Source: Glandiceps talaboti (Eukaryota; Hemichordata; Enteropneusta; Spengelidae). From it: 60,000 nt of DNA. The stretch is taken from NCBI RefSeq assembly GCF_964340395.1, contig NC_135561.1:10713232-10773231 (forward strand), read 5' to 3'. A model generated the notes under the pieces. That model saw only the letters and a program-made list of their open reading frames with translations. It searched no databases and had not been told where the DNA came from. The position numbers and the translations under genes were made by a program. Below are positions 27,304 to 40,249 of this stretch, one piece after another (the stretch's first letter is position 1; every line of letters starts with the position of its first letter).

Positions 27304-29985
27304 GTATGGTAGATATATAGTCATATTTTTTACTTTTCATATATTGGAAAGGCATTGAAGTGTTGTATGTACGACAACATTTCATGGGTCACTTGGCATT
27401 CTGAATAGAAATTATATTATAGCATAAAGTATGTATGAGAAATATATGATGACCTACAATTTTAAAAAACTGTTGATATTATTTTAACAATTATGAGAAA
27501 TGTCAACTAAAATTACTGAGAAAGAAAAAAAACCTTAACATTTTGGTGATCTCTATACAGACGTGTACATATCATTCATTTTTTGTATAACATACACTGT
27601 AATGATCTAGTACTACTGTGGTATCGAGTCATCGCTTTACTCTGAAAAGAGATCTTGAGATTGGACACCATGGATAGCATTAGACGAAAACTGTAAGAAC
27701 AGAATAATAGAAAATTCATTTGTCATCAAAAGAATGGACACTTCACCATGACAGAAATTATTATATTTACTTGTCATCCAGCTATTTACAATTATCAACA
27801 TTTTTAGTAATACATTATCAAAATTCTGGAATTTTTCTATTTTTTTACACTTTCAAAACTGAATTTATGAGTCGTAAAATTTCCACAATGATAAAGTGTT
27901 CCCTGGATGTATACGATCATTATCTTTAATTTGTAGTTATAAGACTTTGTAGTATTTTTGTTCATCAAAAGATTATTAAACAACTCACATACTATATAAC
28001 TATAATGTAGGTTCTGTATATATACATTTCTGTCCATTTTGGTTATTTCGTAGTATCAGTTGAAAACTCAGAGTTTTGCATTCCTACTGAAGTTGTGCAG
28101 TACTTTGTCTTTTGCTTAGCAGAAAATATGTCTCCACATATTACGAAACAGTGGATTAGAATATTGGTCCCGCTAACCCCAAGATCTTTATTTCTTTTGG
28201 TTTATACTTGGGTCTTTTTATAGACTTTGGAGAGAGATTTGCAGTCTTTTAAACATGCTTTCGATAAGTTACATAATTAATACTTTTCGGACTGACCTTC
28301 GTACATGTTTGTGCACAATTCAAACATTTTTCAGCACCCTGAAGTAACAGACGATACTCAGATATACATGTACTCTTAAGGTGCTGTGAACCATGTACCA
28401 GTGCTTTGGCTCATTAGGTTTATATATACTTACATATATATAGTGCTTTGCTGAATATACCTGTGCATGACCTGGTCATTTCTTAGGAGCTTAATTATTC
28501 ACTTTAACATTTTATACCAAAAAACAAAATAACAAAAAAAAAATAAAAAAAATACACACTATGTGTAGTAACAGTAATTCATATAGATATAAATCAACAT
28601 CTACTTCGTTCTTGTTATTTTGCATATTTGCACATTGTGTATTTTTGTTGAGATGAGCTTTAAATTGATGTCAGTCAAGATGTTTCATGGAAAAGATGTA
28701 CTGAGAAACCTTTATTGAAAGTCTACTTCCATTTAACATAACAGTATGGCATTAAAACTTGACTGTTAAAAAGAAACACAAGCTAGCTAGAATAATTAAT
28801 ACCAACCATGCGAACTTAACTGTCAAAGCTATCAACTTAGTCCTCAATGGAAGAAGGGAAGGAAAATTAAGAAAATGGAAAAGCGATAGGATGGGACTTA
28901 ATTTCCATAGTATACTTTAATAGCTTGATGGCACACTCACCCTTGTAATATAGCATATCCACTTGCAAATTCCCTTCAAGTATTTTTTCACTCTGTTTTA
29001 ATTTTTAATACACTGGCACACAAATCAATAAATAACTTTCGTTATAAATGTGTGTGAATTAAAAAATGATAATGTTTAGGCTAAGTTTTGTTTGAAATCG
29101 TCCGATTAATGAAGTCATCCAATAAATGAGATAAGCATTAAAAAAAATGTGGAATCGCTACGCTTGTATGACTAATCACCCATGGCGTCATGGGACAATT
29201 CATTTAGAGCAGGGAGAGTTGTTGCTCTCTAAACACTATAAATTGCCTACAACTTTAGAAGATAGAGTTAAGTTTTCACACTGAATACTCAATTACAATA
29301 CATCGCTTAAAAAGGTTTGCTGTATTAACTGTTACGAATGTTTTAGTAAAATGTTCAACTGGAGTGATGGTGCTTGTGTTCATTGTGTGTATACATTAGC
29401 ACTGGACGTGAAAGGCTGAGTAGAGATGTTAGTTAGTATATATATATATTAGTGTAACCGGATACCAATGTTTAGTTTCAGATTGCAGCCCATGCAGTTG
29501 AAGGGAGTCCTCCCTTTGGCATTAACCATAATTATATGACTATGCCATAATCCCCCAAAAAATGAATGTTTTATTTTAGTGTATGTTTTGTATGACAGCT
29601 GAACGAGAGCAAAGTATAGTAGCATTTGATTTGCATATTTCACTGTTTTTGCACTGGATTGAGAATCAAATTGTACTAGAAATAGTTTTGAGGGATAGAG
29701 AGATGGCATTTGAGATGGGGAGGTGATGGGTATATGTTAAAATCTACAGTTTTGTATAAATTCAGTACTTTTGGCAATTTTTTAAACTTGATACAAATTC
29801 AGATGATAATTCAACACCTTTGAAAAAGCACTTGTCAAGCTATTCTTAAAAGTGAAAATTTATAGACCTAAGATTTGATTCACAGACAGGAATTCATTTT
29901 TCAAATAGTAAATGTTCTACTTATCAAGGAATTATTGTTGGCGTAGAGATCTATATATGTTCTCAAATTAACTTTGAATTAGGGA
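27304..29985. other. No exon seen after exon 3 of the 11126 gene
   Basis: Sequence after the GTATGG donor is AT-rich with poly-A/T runs. No splice-bounded segment in the required phase was convincing. Confidence 0.4.
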
Positions 29986-29989
29986 TTAA

Positions 29990-30720
29990 AAGAGTGTGTA
30001 TTCCTGCCAATCGAAGTGTTCATTCCTGCATAATTAAGTCCACTACAATCAAAGTGTGTACATGGGTGTTATTCCTGCCAATCGAAGTGTTTATTCCTGT
30101 ATAGTCCACTACAATCAAAGTGTTTACATTTAACATCTTTGCAGGCAGAATTGATGGTCTTTATCATTTATTAGTTTCATTTCCACAGGAAGAAATTAAC
30201 ATTGCTATGATGTTATTGAAATCATTGACCATAAGTTTAGGGTTTGCAGACAGAATTTACTATAAATTATGGGTGTTTTGCAATTCATCTGTTTCATCTG
30301 CAGAAATTTACTCAGTGAGTACTAAATCACACAACCATATTCTTTTTGTTTGTATGTTAAGCAAAATTGAAATATCCATAAGATCGTTATTTGCAGTCAG
30401 AATTTATTATATGCATCAGGGTATTTTACAATTCATCAGGTTTTTTAAAAAATTTGTCCAGCTGCAGAAGTTTGCTGTATGGGTATTATTAAAATCATTA
30501 ACCATAATATTATATTTGTTTGTATGAGCAATAATAACAATGTCAGAAATTTACTGTTGTGTGTATATTTCATCACTGACCATAAATAATATCATTGTAT
30601 GCAAACATTCTTACTGGATAATTTTACTGACTGTCCATCTGCAGATTTTGGCTTTGGGGTATTAAAATCACAGACCATACGTTTCTTGTTTTCTGGCAGA
30701 TTTACTATGCCTGTAAATCA
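29990..30720. repeat. Two sets of diverged tandem repeats
   Basis: First set: ATTCCTGCCAATCGAAGTGT twice, about 70 bases apart, each followed by GTCCACTACAATCAAAGTGT. Second set: units with GCAGACAGAATTTACTAT, GGGTGTTTTGCAATTCATC and AAATCATTGACCATAA recurring three or four times. The 135-codon frame here is a product of the repeat. Confidence 0.65.
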
Positions 30721-31689
30721 TACTCGATGTATGTTTTGCATTTATATGAAGACTTAGTTTCAGATATTTCTGGCAACTGAAATTACTGGCTTTTAAATCT
30801 TGTATGGAAGATTCGCTGCACTTGACTTGTGTTTTGGCCATTTTAAGGTATATCCTGTGGAGATTGTGATAACACCAGATAGCAATTCCCATGGAAATTA
30901 TGAAAATGGCCAAACAGTAGGACTTCTTTACACGATTTCAAAGTTGAGAAAGTTTAATACCCAGGTGCTATTGTATCAACCTTAATCATATCTAAGTTGA
31001 TAGCAGCAATAACATTGTTTAAAACTAAAGATAGAATTATGTCTGACTGGAATTTTATTTTCATGTGACAATTGCTATCTACACCATACACCATTGTTTG
31101 TAACGTAAGGGACATTTTAATTTCCGTGTAGGCCAGTGAAGATAAATTCCATATAGGACAGTTCACAGACAATCAATTCACACTGATGTGATTACGCCGG
31201 TACTCATGTAAATGGATTGATGTCCCTATAAATCTGTACAATTATGTCTTTGTAATAGCTTTGAAATTCAAGTGTTACATAACTTTAAATTCATCACGTT
31301 TTAATTTTAAAATAATTTTTTGACACAAGAGTTGATGATAAACATGAAAAATTGACCCTCCTGTATATACATATAAAGTTTGTGTTTGTGTGGTATGTTT
31401 TCTACAGTGTTAATGCATTCTCAGTTTCTGGGATGGGGTGGGGGTGGGGGTGGGGGTGTTGTGCATGCTTCAGATTTGAAATGTTGTTCATGAAGGTTGT
31501 AAGTGTCTTGAATGGGGGATTGGAATTGGTATAGTATAGTATACAGAGCAATCAAATTTGCTAACTATACATGAGTGGCCGGCAATTAAAATTAATATCG
31601 AGGGGTTTGGATGGACCCCATGCTAGGAAATGAAGAGGAAGCTGTTGATCTTGAATTTGAAATTCCAGTTATTGTACGTACAATAACAA

Positions 31690-32790
31690 ACTTTTTACAC
31701 TCTTTGCATCTTTTTGCAATGTATTGGGTTATGAACATGGACTTGATATATGCTATATCACATTATTTTTTCAAGTAGAAAAACCTAGTGAAGCTGTTTT
31801 ATCAAATAAAAATCCAAAATAAATACCAAATTCTCATCAATATGGCCACTTTAATACAAGAATGAAAGAAGTAGGTTAATATTAACTTGAAATACTGAAT
31901 CTATACACTACATGTACTTCACATAAGATGTCAGATTTAAAGTAAGACTTATCACTAAGCATCTAAGAATCTATTTATCTCTGTAAATTGTTTCTCACCA
32001 TTATGTATTGTAAATTGCATTTAGGACTTCAACAGTGTCTTTTGTGATGGATGTGTATTAGGCCTAACAACAAAAAATTGTGTAGTTCCGATTACACTCA
32101 ATTTTAGAATAGGTGGGGTAGGTTGATTTTGAATGTTATTTTTTATGTATATATTTTTTTTTAATTTTATCTTTTATATATATTTTTTTTCATATGTGAA
32201 TGTCTAGTTCAGTTAGTTTATAATGTTTTCTGTTGTTTTCCATATGTTCTCTGTGTTATTGGTTTCTTCCCATCAGATGTACAGATATTACAGATTGGAA
32301 GAACAGTTTTATATTGTCTTTTTATTAGTTGATGTCAGTTTCTGCATCCACTATTTCTTGCGAGAATTTTTATTATTTTTTCTTGAATGTGTAAAAAAAA
32401 GTTTATGGTCGGCAGTGAAAAACTAGGTGGGGTCACCCAGTAACTGAAACCGAACAATTTTTTTAGGCCTTATGTACATGTGCAGTTTTTAAGTAGGATG
32501 TTATAAAATGTGTCAATCATTAAAATGTATCAATAATTTAAATGAATATTACCTGTCGTTTTCTGTGTATGATAAATTTTGTTTTTTAAATTTTCCACTT
32601 AATTACAATTTACACATAATATTCTATTAAAGTGGCCATATGGATGAGAATTTGGTATTTATTTTGGATTTTTTAATTTATAAAAAAACTTTACTACATT
32701 ATTTTTCTACTTGAAAAAGTATGTGAACCAATATGTACCAAGCTCATGTTTGTCATATTCTCTTTTCTCTAGGGTAATAGTCATGTAGCG
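31690..32790. mobile_element. Inverted repeat pair enclosing a younger MITE
   Basis: The segment 31690-31856 (ending TATGGCCACTTTAAT) recurs inverted at about 32622-32790 (starting ATTAAAGTGGCCATATG), both with ATTTATTTTGGATTTTT. They belong to the same family as the palindromic element at 44803-45018. The Harbinger-like element at 32061-32469 lies between them, so it inserted later or in spacer. Confidence 0.7.
32061..32469. mobile_element. Harbinger-like MITE, family 1, copy 2
   Basis: Starts GGCCTAACAACAAAAAATTG and ends AACAATTTTTTTAGGCC, an imperfect inverted pair. Flanked by TTA at 32058-32060 and 32470-32472. A GG-starting terminus with a 3-bp TWA duplication is the PIF/Harbinger signature. 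409 bp; no transposase, so mobilised in trans. Confidence 0.8.
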
Positions 32791-33799
32791 TGGGAATCTT
32801 TGGGTGATTTGGTGATTTAGTATTGAAATCTGCCTGAGAATATAATGTGTTATAAAGCACTTAATGCTTGGCCTTATTCAGCCACTAGTAGACATCATCA
32901 TATCACTGTTTGTACTGTTATTATTTATTCAATTTGTACTGTTATGGCGCAACTATAAATAATTTCCTTGGCTTTCAGCCTTGGGGGGAAACAATTGCTG
33001 TGTAATAGATATCTTCTAGTCCCCAAATAGCCAGGCAATAAGTACATAGTGCACTAGTACATGAAATACACCCCTTACAATCCTGACAAGAAAATGACAA
33101 TTTAGGATTCTTCTCCCCCCCCCCCAAAAAAAAAATGTCAATTTGCAACTATTAACCTAGAGACCAAGGACATTTATTTATGCAAGATAAAACATCAAAG
33201 AAGTATTCATACATCTAATATTCTACTTGTTACTGAAGGTGTCGACATATTGCCTTCAGACATGAACATAATCAATACTTTTGATGAGATGGGACAGAGG
33301 CATTCTCACATATTTAGAATTAAATACGTTAATAATCGACTTTTTACGGAAGTTGTCGACATATCACCTTTAGACATGATCAATGATTGTAACCTCTAGG
33401 TGCCAGTTAAAGTCCTATTTCTGCTGCCTGCTAGGCAGACCAGCATCCATTTTAATTAGCCCGTTAACGAGAACTTAAAACTGTAAGAGAATTTACATGA
33501 TAAAAAAAGACCAAATTAAAAATTCACACTCATTAATAGTTGTCCAATTAATTTAAATGAAATTTTACAAAATACAATGCTGGTTTTTTGTGTGAAATGT
33601 TTGTATTGTATGGAAGTTATTATTGATAGTGAAAAGTAGGTGTATTGATTAAAACATTGGGATTGTTGATGACATTTACATGGGATAAGTGGAAGTCATT
33701 AACTTAAACAAACTAGATGTTATCAATTTGATAAATTATTATTTTAGTACAATTAGATAAACCACACACATCCTGCCAACGTTATTTGAATAACTTAAT

Positions 33800-34140
33800 T
33801 TCTTCATTCCTGAAGTGTACCTTTTTTTCTACTGTTCCCGAAGTGATACTTTCTTGTACCAATAACCTTTCCCAAAAAGGAGAAGTTCCAATAATTTTAA
33901 TTTGAAATTCCCAAACTGACACTAATATGTTTTCCAAATTTTACAATTTCGGTCATAACAATAACCTTTCCCAAATCAAACAATTTCTCTTAGCTTTTTA
34001 CCAAACTGGGCATTTCAGATACTCTTCCCAAACTGAACAATTTCTGTTACAGTAATACTTTTAGTCTCTTACCAAACTAGACAATTTCCCAAACTAGAAA
34101 TAAATTCAGATTTCAGATACTTTTCTCAACCTATCCCAAG
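33800..34140. repeat. Diverged repeats around CCCAAACTGAACAATTTC
   Basis: Five or more loose copies of a 50-60-base unit containing CCAAACT, ACAATTTC and AGATACTTTTC. Old and irregular. Confidence 0.5.
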
Positions 34141-34243
34141 TTGGACATCATATTTTCTTCATAAAAACGTTACACTATGTAACTATTTTCTATTAATAAA
34201 TTAAACTTTTCTTTCAAGAATAAGTATGAGAGAGGGATTATCA

Positions 34244-34308
34244 AGGAGGTATAAATGATTAAGTCCATAACTGATTATCAGTTATGGACTTTATCATTAA
34301 TACTTCCT
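34244..34308. repeat. 65-bp near-perfect palindrome
   Basis: Arms of 32 bases (AGGAGGTATAAATGATTAAG on the left) meet at a single central base and differ at only a few positions. Essentially no loop, so a cruciform or palindrome rather than a microRNA precursor. Confidence 0.85.
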
Positions 34309-34360
34309 TTTTTATTTTACATAAAACTGTACTGAATATCCCCCTTGCAAGGTTATATTA

Positions 34361-34590
34361 GACCCAAAATTGAGATGTTTCAGAGATTTCTATGTTTGAT
34401 TATTAAACTAAACAGTCATACGGTAGTAAAATATTTGAATTGCCCCTAAAGACAGACACAGATAGCCCCATGGTAATTTGTATTTAGATACCCTAAATTT
34501 AGACTTCAGAGAAATCCTTGTTTGATTGACAAAATGTTTTAAAGTCACACAGTAGTAAATATTTTTAAATGCCCCTAAAGACAGACAAAA
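34361..34590. repeat. Direct duplication, about 120 bp
   Basis: Two copies share TTTGATTGA/TTAAA, AGTAGTAAA(A)TATTT and TGCCCCTAAAGACAGACA. Confidence 0.7.
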
Positions 34591-35130
34591 TTATCAAAAT
34601 AATATCTTAATATTTAATATATTTTACCTCCTTTATTGCATATGAATGATTTATAATTTTGATAGTCTTTACATTATAAATATTCATTATGATAATAATA
34701 TTTTATTATTGCATCCTTGAAGATATGATTGCTATCAGTGTATTGCCATAAAGATATGTATAAAATCCAATGCCCATGGTACAAAGTTAATAGGTTATTT
34801 GTCATTATTTGGACAGTTTCCATGAAAATAGAAAATACATGTAATTAATTCTAACTGAAACTTGATTTTGGTCAGGTTTTTTAACTTGGTAACAGAAGCA
34901 TGATCTGCTCAACTCAAATAGTGTCTGTTTCAAATGTTGAAAAGTTAGTGAGTAATATAGTATAGGGCACATATATAGATTTTACCAAGAACACACCATG
35001 ACAGATCACTCTAACTGTGTCACTCACTATCAGTTTATCAAAATAAAGGAAACACTTTCAAATCAAAATTAAGCTCAGCTCAATGTCACTGGAATTTTGT
35101 TCTGCCTCTTGAACATTGAAAAAATTGATA

Positions 35131-35491
35131 TGGAAAAAAAAAATAATTGTGTGTTTCCGACAACATGGCCTCAGAAATAGGGTAGGTAGGTCGGATTTCA
35201 TTTCATTTTATTTTATTTTATTTTATTTTATTTTATTTTATTTTATTTTATCCTTACCTTTTTAATTGTTTTTATTTAAAAAAATATTGCTTCCACCCAA
35301 AAATAATACTCCTGTGCTAAGTTTGAAGAAATATGCACAGACATCACTGGGGAAAGAAAACAGACATACATGAAGGTCAAGAAGACAAAGACTTTTTTAT
35401 CATTATGTTTTAAATGTTCCAAAAATGTTTAGGGTCAGCAGCTTATACTGGATTGGAAACGCAGTGCCACAATTTTTTTTTTATTTTGCCA
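35131..35491. mobile_element. Probable relative of the Harbinger-like MITEs
   Basis: Left end TGG, A-tract, ATTGTGTGTTTCCGAC; right end GGAAACGCAGTGCCACAATT then T-tract and TGCCA, an imperfect inverted pair. Contains GGGTAGGTAGGT and a TTTTA microsatellite (35198-35250) like family 1. No clear target duplication. Confidence 0.5.
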
Positions 35492-35499
35492 GAGTAATT

Positions 35500-36110
35500 T
35501 CCTAGCACAAATAGAGAGTATTTGATATCAGTAAACCATAACCTTTGTTCGAGGTCAAAACCTAAAAATAAGAGAGAGAACAAAACTTACTCTGCAAATA
35601 CAAATATAGCCTGTCATTCATACATTGATACCAGCTGGTCAGTTTAAAAAAAAATTATTTATGCCAACTAAACAGCTGACTAAAGAGAAAAGTGAGCCCT
35701 CTAGAGTTCCAATCATGTCAACAGCATAAGATCAGATTGTGTATTAAAAGTTTGGTTTCTATAGAAGTTTTTATGAAAATTGATTGTAAATGAGAGAGGT
35801 TGAAATGAAAGACTTGATTAGGAAATTATAGAAAACATTTTGGTTGGTCAACATTATACATGACATGTATAACATTATATAGTTTAATTGACTTCCACTA
35901 AATCAGTATTGTTATTTGATGCTAAATTCCATGGGTAAACTTAGAAGATCTTTTGCTGCTAAACATTGTATTCTAATAACTGGTATGTTTTGAATGTGTA
36001 TTTTGAAAATGGTTGTCTCACTATGTGTGGGTGTGGGTGCATGTAAATGTATGTGGGTGTGTGGGTGTGTGGGTATGCATGCATGCATTTGTATGTACCG
36101 TACTTCTGAA
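35500..36110. other. No gene seen
   Basis: AT-rich sequence leading into the TATG array; the last 90 bases are GTGG/GT rich. Confidence 0.5.
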
Positions 36111-36112
36111 AT

Positions 36113-36560
36113 TTTATGTACACGTATGTATGTATGTATGTATGTATGTATGTACTTACGTACGTATGTATGTATATGTGTATGTATGTATGTATGTATG
36201 TATGTATGTATGTATGTATGTATGTATGCATGTATGTATGTATGTATATGTGTATGTATGTATGCATGTATGTATGTATGTATGTATGTATGTATGTATG
36301 TATGTATGTATGCATGTATGTATATGTGTATGTACCGGTATGTATGTATGCATGCATGTCTGTGTGTACGTATGTATGTATGTATGTATGTATGTACATG
36401 TATGTATGTATGTATGTATGCATGTCTGTGTGTACGTATGTATGTATGTATGCATGTATGTATATATATGTGTATGTATGTATGCATGTATGTATGTATG
36501 CATGTCTGTGTGTACGTATGTATGTACGTACGTACGTATGTATGTATGTATGTATGAATA
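36113..36560. repeat. TATG/ACGT microsatellite, about 450 bp
   Basis: Long array of GTAT with GCAT, ACGT and TGTC variants. A segment containing GCATGCATGTCTGTGTGTACGT recurs three times about 75-80 bases apart, so the array grew partly by larger duplications. Frames on both strands are read-through of the 4-base period. Confidence 0.95.
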
Positions 36561-37499
36561 TTTTATGTGTACATATGCATGTACTTCCTACTAGCATCTT
36601 GCCCACACACCATGTGACAGTACTCTCCACTCATTTCCTAACCACTATATACATTGTTTATTTCTGTTTAGAAAGTGATGGGCAATGATGCGTTAAGATA
36701 ATAATACCAGTGATGAATCGATATATCATTATGGTATGATTTATTTATGATTGACAGGAAGAAAGATATGACTCACTTTACTTAACGTCAAATATTTATA
36801 CTCTAATTGCCATAGGACTGCAATCCATTCATTTTAACTCCATTTCCTATTTTGGAACTCTAGGGACATCTGTGTCCAAACCTGTAATGTCAATAAAATG
36901 ATGTAACGATGACACACAAATATGGTAATTTGAAAGTGTAGTAACATCATTTATACAATTACCATTACCTGTAGTAGCATTTTACTTCACACTAGAGAAT
37001 CAAATAGAACAAAAAGGTTGACTTATTCTCAGCATACATATTGAGACAAGATCACGAGTATACCGTGGTTGGCATCGATCAGAACTTAGGTGGGAGTGAT
37101 GCTTGTACGAGGCAGCCGTGCTGGAGAACTTCTTTATCAACTGCTTGCAGTTACACAACAATAGAATTGATAATATGCTTAACAAAAGTTGCTTGCCGAG
37201 GCATATACGTCCCACTTTCACCTTAAAAGTTGGAATTGATGCCATTTTGTACAGATAAATGCAAGTGTGAATGAAACCAAGTTGAACACATTATCTCATT
37301 CAACATCCATGATTATACTAGTATTAATTAATTCACAAGGTGTCCTTTCCCATTAACTGAATTTTAAATAGGAGTAGAGAGTGATTAAACGACAATCTTT
37401 TGTCATCATAAAATCATGACCTTGATCTTTCACCATATTAGTCATTCATCATGTACTTCTTTTTAATAAGTAAGGATCTTATGACTGACAAATAATGTA

Positions 37500-37690
37500 A
37501 ATTAACCCAACCCAGCTAGCTGCTATTGTTAAAGGCAATTATGCCGTGAAACAATACTTTTAAAAACTTTCATTCATTCGTATAATTTTGACAAATATAT
37601 CAATTAACCCAGCTAGATGCTACTGATAAAGGCAATTATGGTGTGAAACAATCACTTTTAAAAACTTAATTCTGTTCATTTGTGTGATTT
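37500..37690. repeat. Direct duplication, about 105 bp
   Basis: Two copies share AATTAACCCAGCTAG, TAAAGGCAATTATG and GTGAAACAAT followed by ACTTTTAAAAACTT. Confidence 0.75.
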
Positions 37691-37857
37691 TAGCTCAGAT
37701 CTATGCCAAGAGCACTTATAGATATAACCAGATGCATTCTGCTATTGAAGGCCAACCACTTTCATTTGCATCTTTATCTACACAAAATGATTGGTCAGTT
37801 GGCTGATTAAATAAAAAAATATGCGAGAATGAATGTTCATGGACTCTGGAATCATAC

Positions 37858-38086
37858 TTATTATTGAACATTTCTACTCAGAGAGTCAAAAAATTACTTG
37901 GAAACGAATCTCAAATTTCACTGATGTCTCATGAGCATCGTCAGTGGTGTACTAGAATGAAGTATTGTAGTAAAATGAGCTATTTTAGTACACCCCTGAC
38001 GATGCTGATGAGATGTCAGTGAAAATTTGGGATTTGCTTCCAAGGAATTTATTGACTCTGTGAGCCGAAAGTTTCATCAATAATAA
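37858..38086. mobile_element. Fold-back MITE with about 100-bp arms
   Basis: TTATTATTGAACATTTC on the left pairs with the right end, and GATGTCTCATGAGCATCGTC pairs with GACGATGCTGATGAGATGTC. The two arms cover almost the whole 229 bases. Confidence 0.85.
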
Positions 38087-38218
38087 AAAGCGTGTTTTGT
38101 TTGTGTGTACATGTTGGAATGTTTTCAATTCATATCACTTTTACAGACTAGATGCATAAAAATTAAAATTAAAGTCAAAAGGAAAAATAAAATGAAAACA
38201 AATACAAAATATATGTAA

Positions 38219-38573
38219 GGCCAAAAAAAGAAAGAAATTGTTTCTGGTCAGTACGCACATCACTTAAATACTCTGGCGTCGGTCTTTTTATTTTGTATTT
38301 GTCCAACCCATGCAGTTTGCAGATCCGGGGGAGAAATACACAATAACCCTCCCTATTTCAGTGAAGACAACTGCAGAGCCAATCATGAACAAGCAAATGA
38401 CATCTGCCCCTACATACACACTTGCTCTAAAGTTAGGAAATAAAAAGAACAGTAACTGTCATAAGTACATGTAGATTGAGTGACAGGTTTGTTGAGAAGA
38501 AAAAAAAAATCACGCCATCGCACCACTCTAGACAAAATGCCCTGACCAGAAACAATTCTTCTTTTTTTTGGCC
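38219..38573. mobile_element. Harbinger-like MITE, family 2, copy 1
   Basis: Begins GGCCAAAAAAAGAAAG then AAATTGTTTCTGGTCAG; ends CTGACCAGAAACAATT, T-tract, GGCC. Flanked by TAA on both sides (38216-38218 and 38574-38576). 355 bp. About 80 percent alike to 50513-50869 along its length by eye. No coding capacity. Confidence 0.85.
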
Positions 38574-39044
38574 TAACTGGTCAGAAACTTGGTATAAGTA
38601 AGGAAAATGAATATTACATTAACATGATTTTATACTTTGTGAAAATTAAACAGGTGCTATATGATTTGACCTGACTCAAACCAATGATACAGTGTTTAGG
38701 GTCAAAACAGTAACGGATGCAAAAGTCATGAATATAAAGCAAGAAGAGCAGATGTTCTTCAGATCAGGAAATAGTACAATAAAAATATCAGGTCAACAAA
38801 TAATTTCCTGTGAAGGATACCCTGGAAATTAGAGTTTCTAAAGATTAATTTAGGTCTGAATGTAAAGGTGTTGAAAAGGTTGAGGAATTATCTCAGTTAA
38901 TCCATGCTAATTTTATGTTAATATATGTACAGTTAGTTACAATGTATACATATTATGTTAATTAATGCTGATTTTTATCAGCACAACTGAACTGATAAGG
39001 TTCAGTAGTGTTATAGAGTGTCTGCTCCTCTGTGTGGTGGATGC

Positions 39045-39150
39045 ATGTGTGTGTGCAATGTAAGTTTGTGTGCACGACTTAAACTCAAAAACTGTCATGC
39101 TGATTGCCTTGATATTTGGTGGGGACATTACTTTTGACGTCTAGTTGGGA
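39045..39150. mobile_element. Dispersed repeat fragment, copy 2
   Basis: CGACTTAAACTCAAAAACTG, GATTGCCTTGATATTTGGTG and ACATTACTT match the order at 19965-20080. Confidence 0.55.
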
Positions 39151-40062
39151 AATTGTTCCAAGCAACATGATTGCTTCACAAGTGTGTGGTTTGGGTAAAA
39201 AATGTCACTTTTTGTCTAATTTTACGTTTCTACGTTTTTTTTCAAGACATATGTCAGGTATTTGTTGGACAACTTGTCCACAATGACCTTACCTATGCCC
39301 TTTGTCAAAGAATTATTTTTTAAATTTAAAAACATCATGGATTATACTGATTGATAAGGACTTTTTACATACTTTGCTCTCCGATAAAACTTTTTATTGG
39401 CGTCTATCTTAGCTCGGGTTATATAGTAAGAATACCAACTGCATACAAAAACTGTAACTCAGACTTGTAAGATGAATATTAATATCATTAATTATTCACA
39501 ATTAGTCGATAAATCATATGAAAAGGGTGTCGAGTAGACTTTTACAGTAAATTTTTAATCATCTGTGGATGTTTTAGTCATCAAGTACATGTGAAAGGTC
39601 AAACTTATAAATTTGTATTGCTGTTTTTGACTTGTTGTACGTATGTCCCTTGTTTAACATATACTTTATTATAAGAATGTCGTTAGTGCGGAGACTGAAA
39701 TAGATTCATGGGATACAATTAAAACATTACACCAGAAATAAACCAACAAGACAGCGTTTAATAATATCCTTATGAAAAGACTTTATATTGTATAGCATTG
39801 TTTACTTCTTCTTTGAGTCTTTTTTCTTTGCTTTCATTCTGCTGAGATAGTTTACTTTATAATATACCTAGTGATAATGCTGTGCCATGATTCGCTAGAA
39901 TCAGTCATGTGATAGGAAAATAGAATGACTATTTCCCTATTTCCCTATCCAACTACTACATGGTCACGTGACCACTGCGAGTTCACAGCAGGTCAAAATG
40001 GCAGCTTCTGACGATGTAGTTTGCCGTCATGAGTTCACAGCATGAGGTATATTATAAAACAC

Positions 40063-40249
40063 ATATTGCCTGGCCTATATTCGGGCTATAGCACCCGTTC
40101 ATTACTCCCTTGTGACTGTGAGTTACCAGAATCACATGCTATTTCCCTTGGCCTTTGGCCTCGGGAAATAGCATGTGATTCTGGTAACTCACAGTCCCTC
40201 GGGTACCGTGTAATAAACGGGTGCTATAGCCCTCATGGCCAGGCAATAT
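40063..40249. mobile_element. 187-bp palindromic element
   Basis: Arms of about 90 bases from ATATTGCCTGGCC to its complement; GAGTTACCAGAATCACATGC pairs with GCATGTGATTCTGGTAACTC without mismatch. The loop is about 14 bases around TTGGCCTTTGG. Arms differ mainly near the tips. A 78-codon frame crosses it but is a product of the palindrome. Confidence 0.9.

Noticed and set aside
30120-30527. 135-codon frame rich in Phe/Leu/Ile
   Set aside because: It spans diverged tandem repeats; the same peptide patterns recur with the repeat unit.
35912-36688. Several frames of 115-223 codons on both strands
   Set aside because: All are read-through of the TATG microsatellite.
37000-37245. Less AT-rich island with an 81-codon minus-strand frame
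   Set aside because: Composition is suggestive (KKFSSTAASYKHHSHLSSDR) but no clear splice sites or conserved motif; also no tRNA or snRNA fold recognised.
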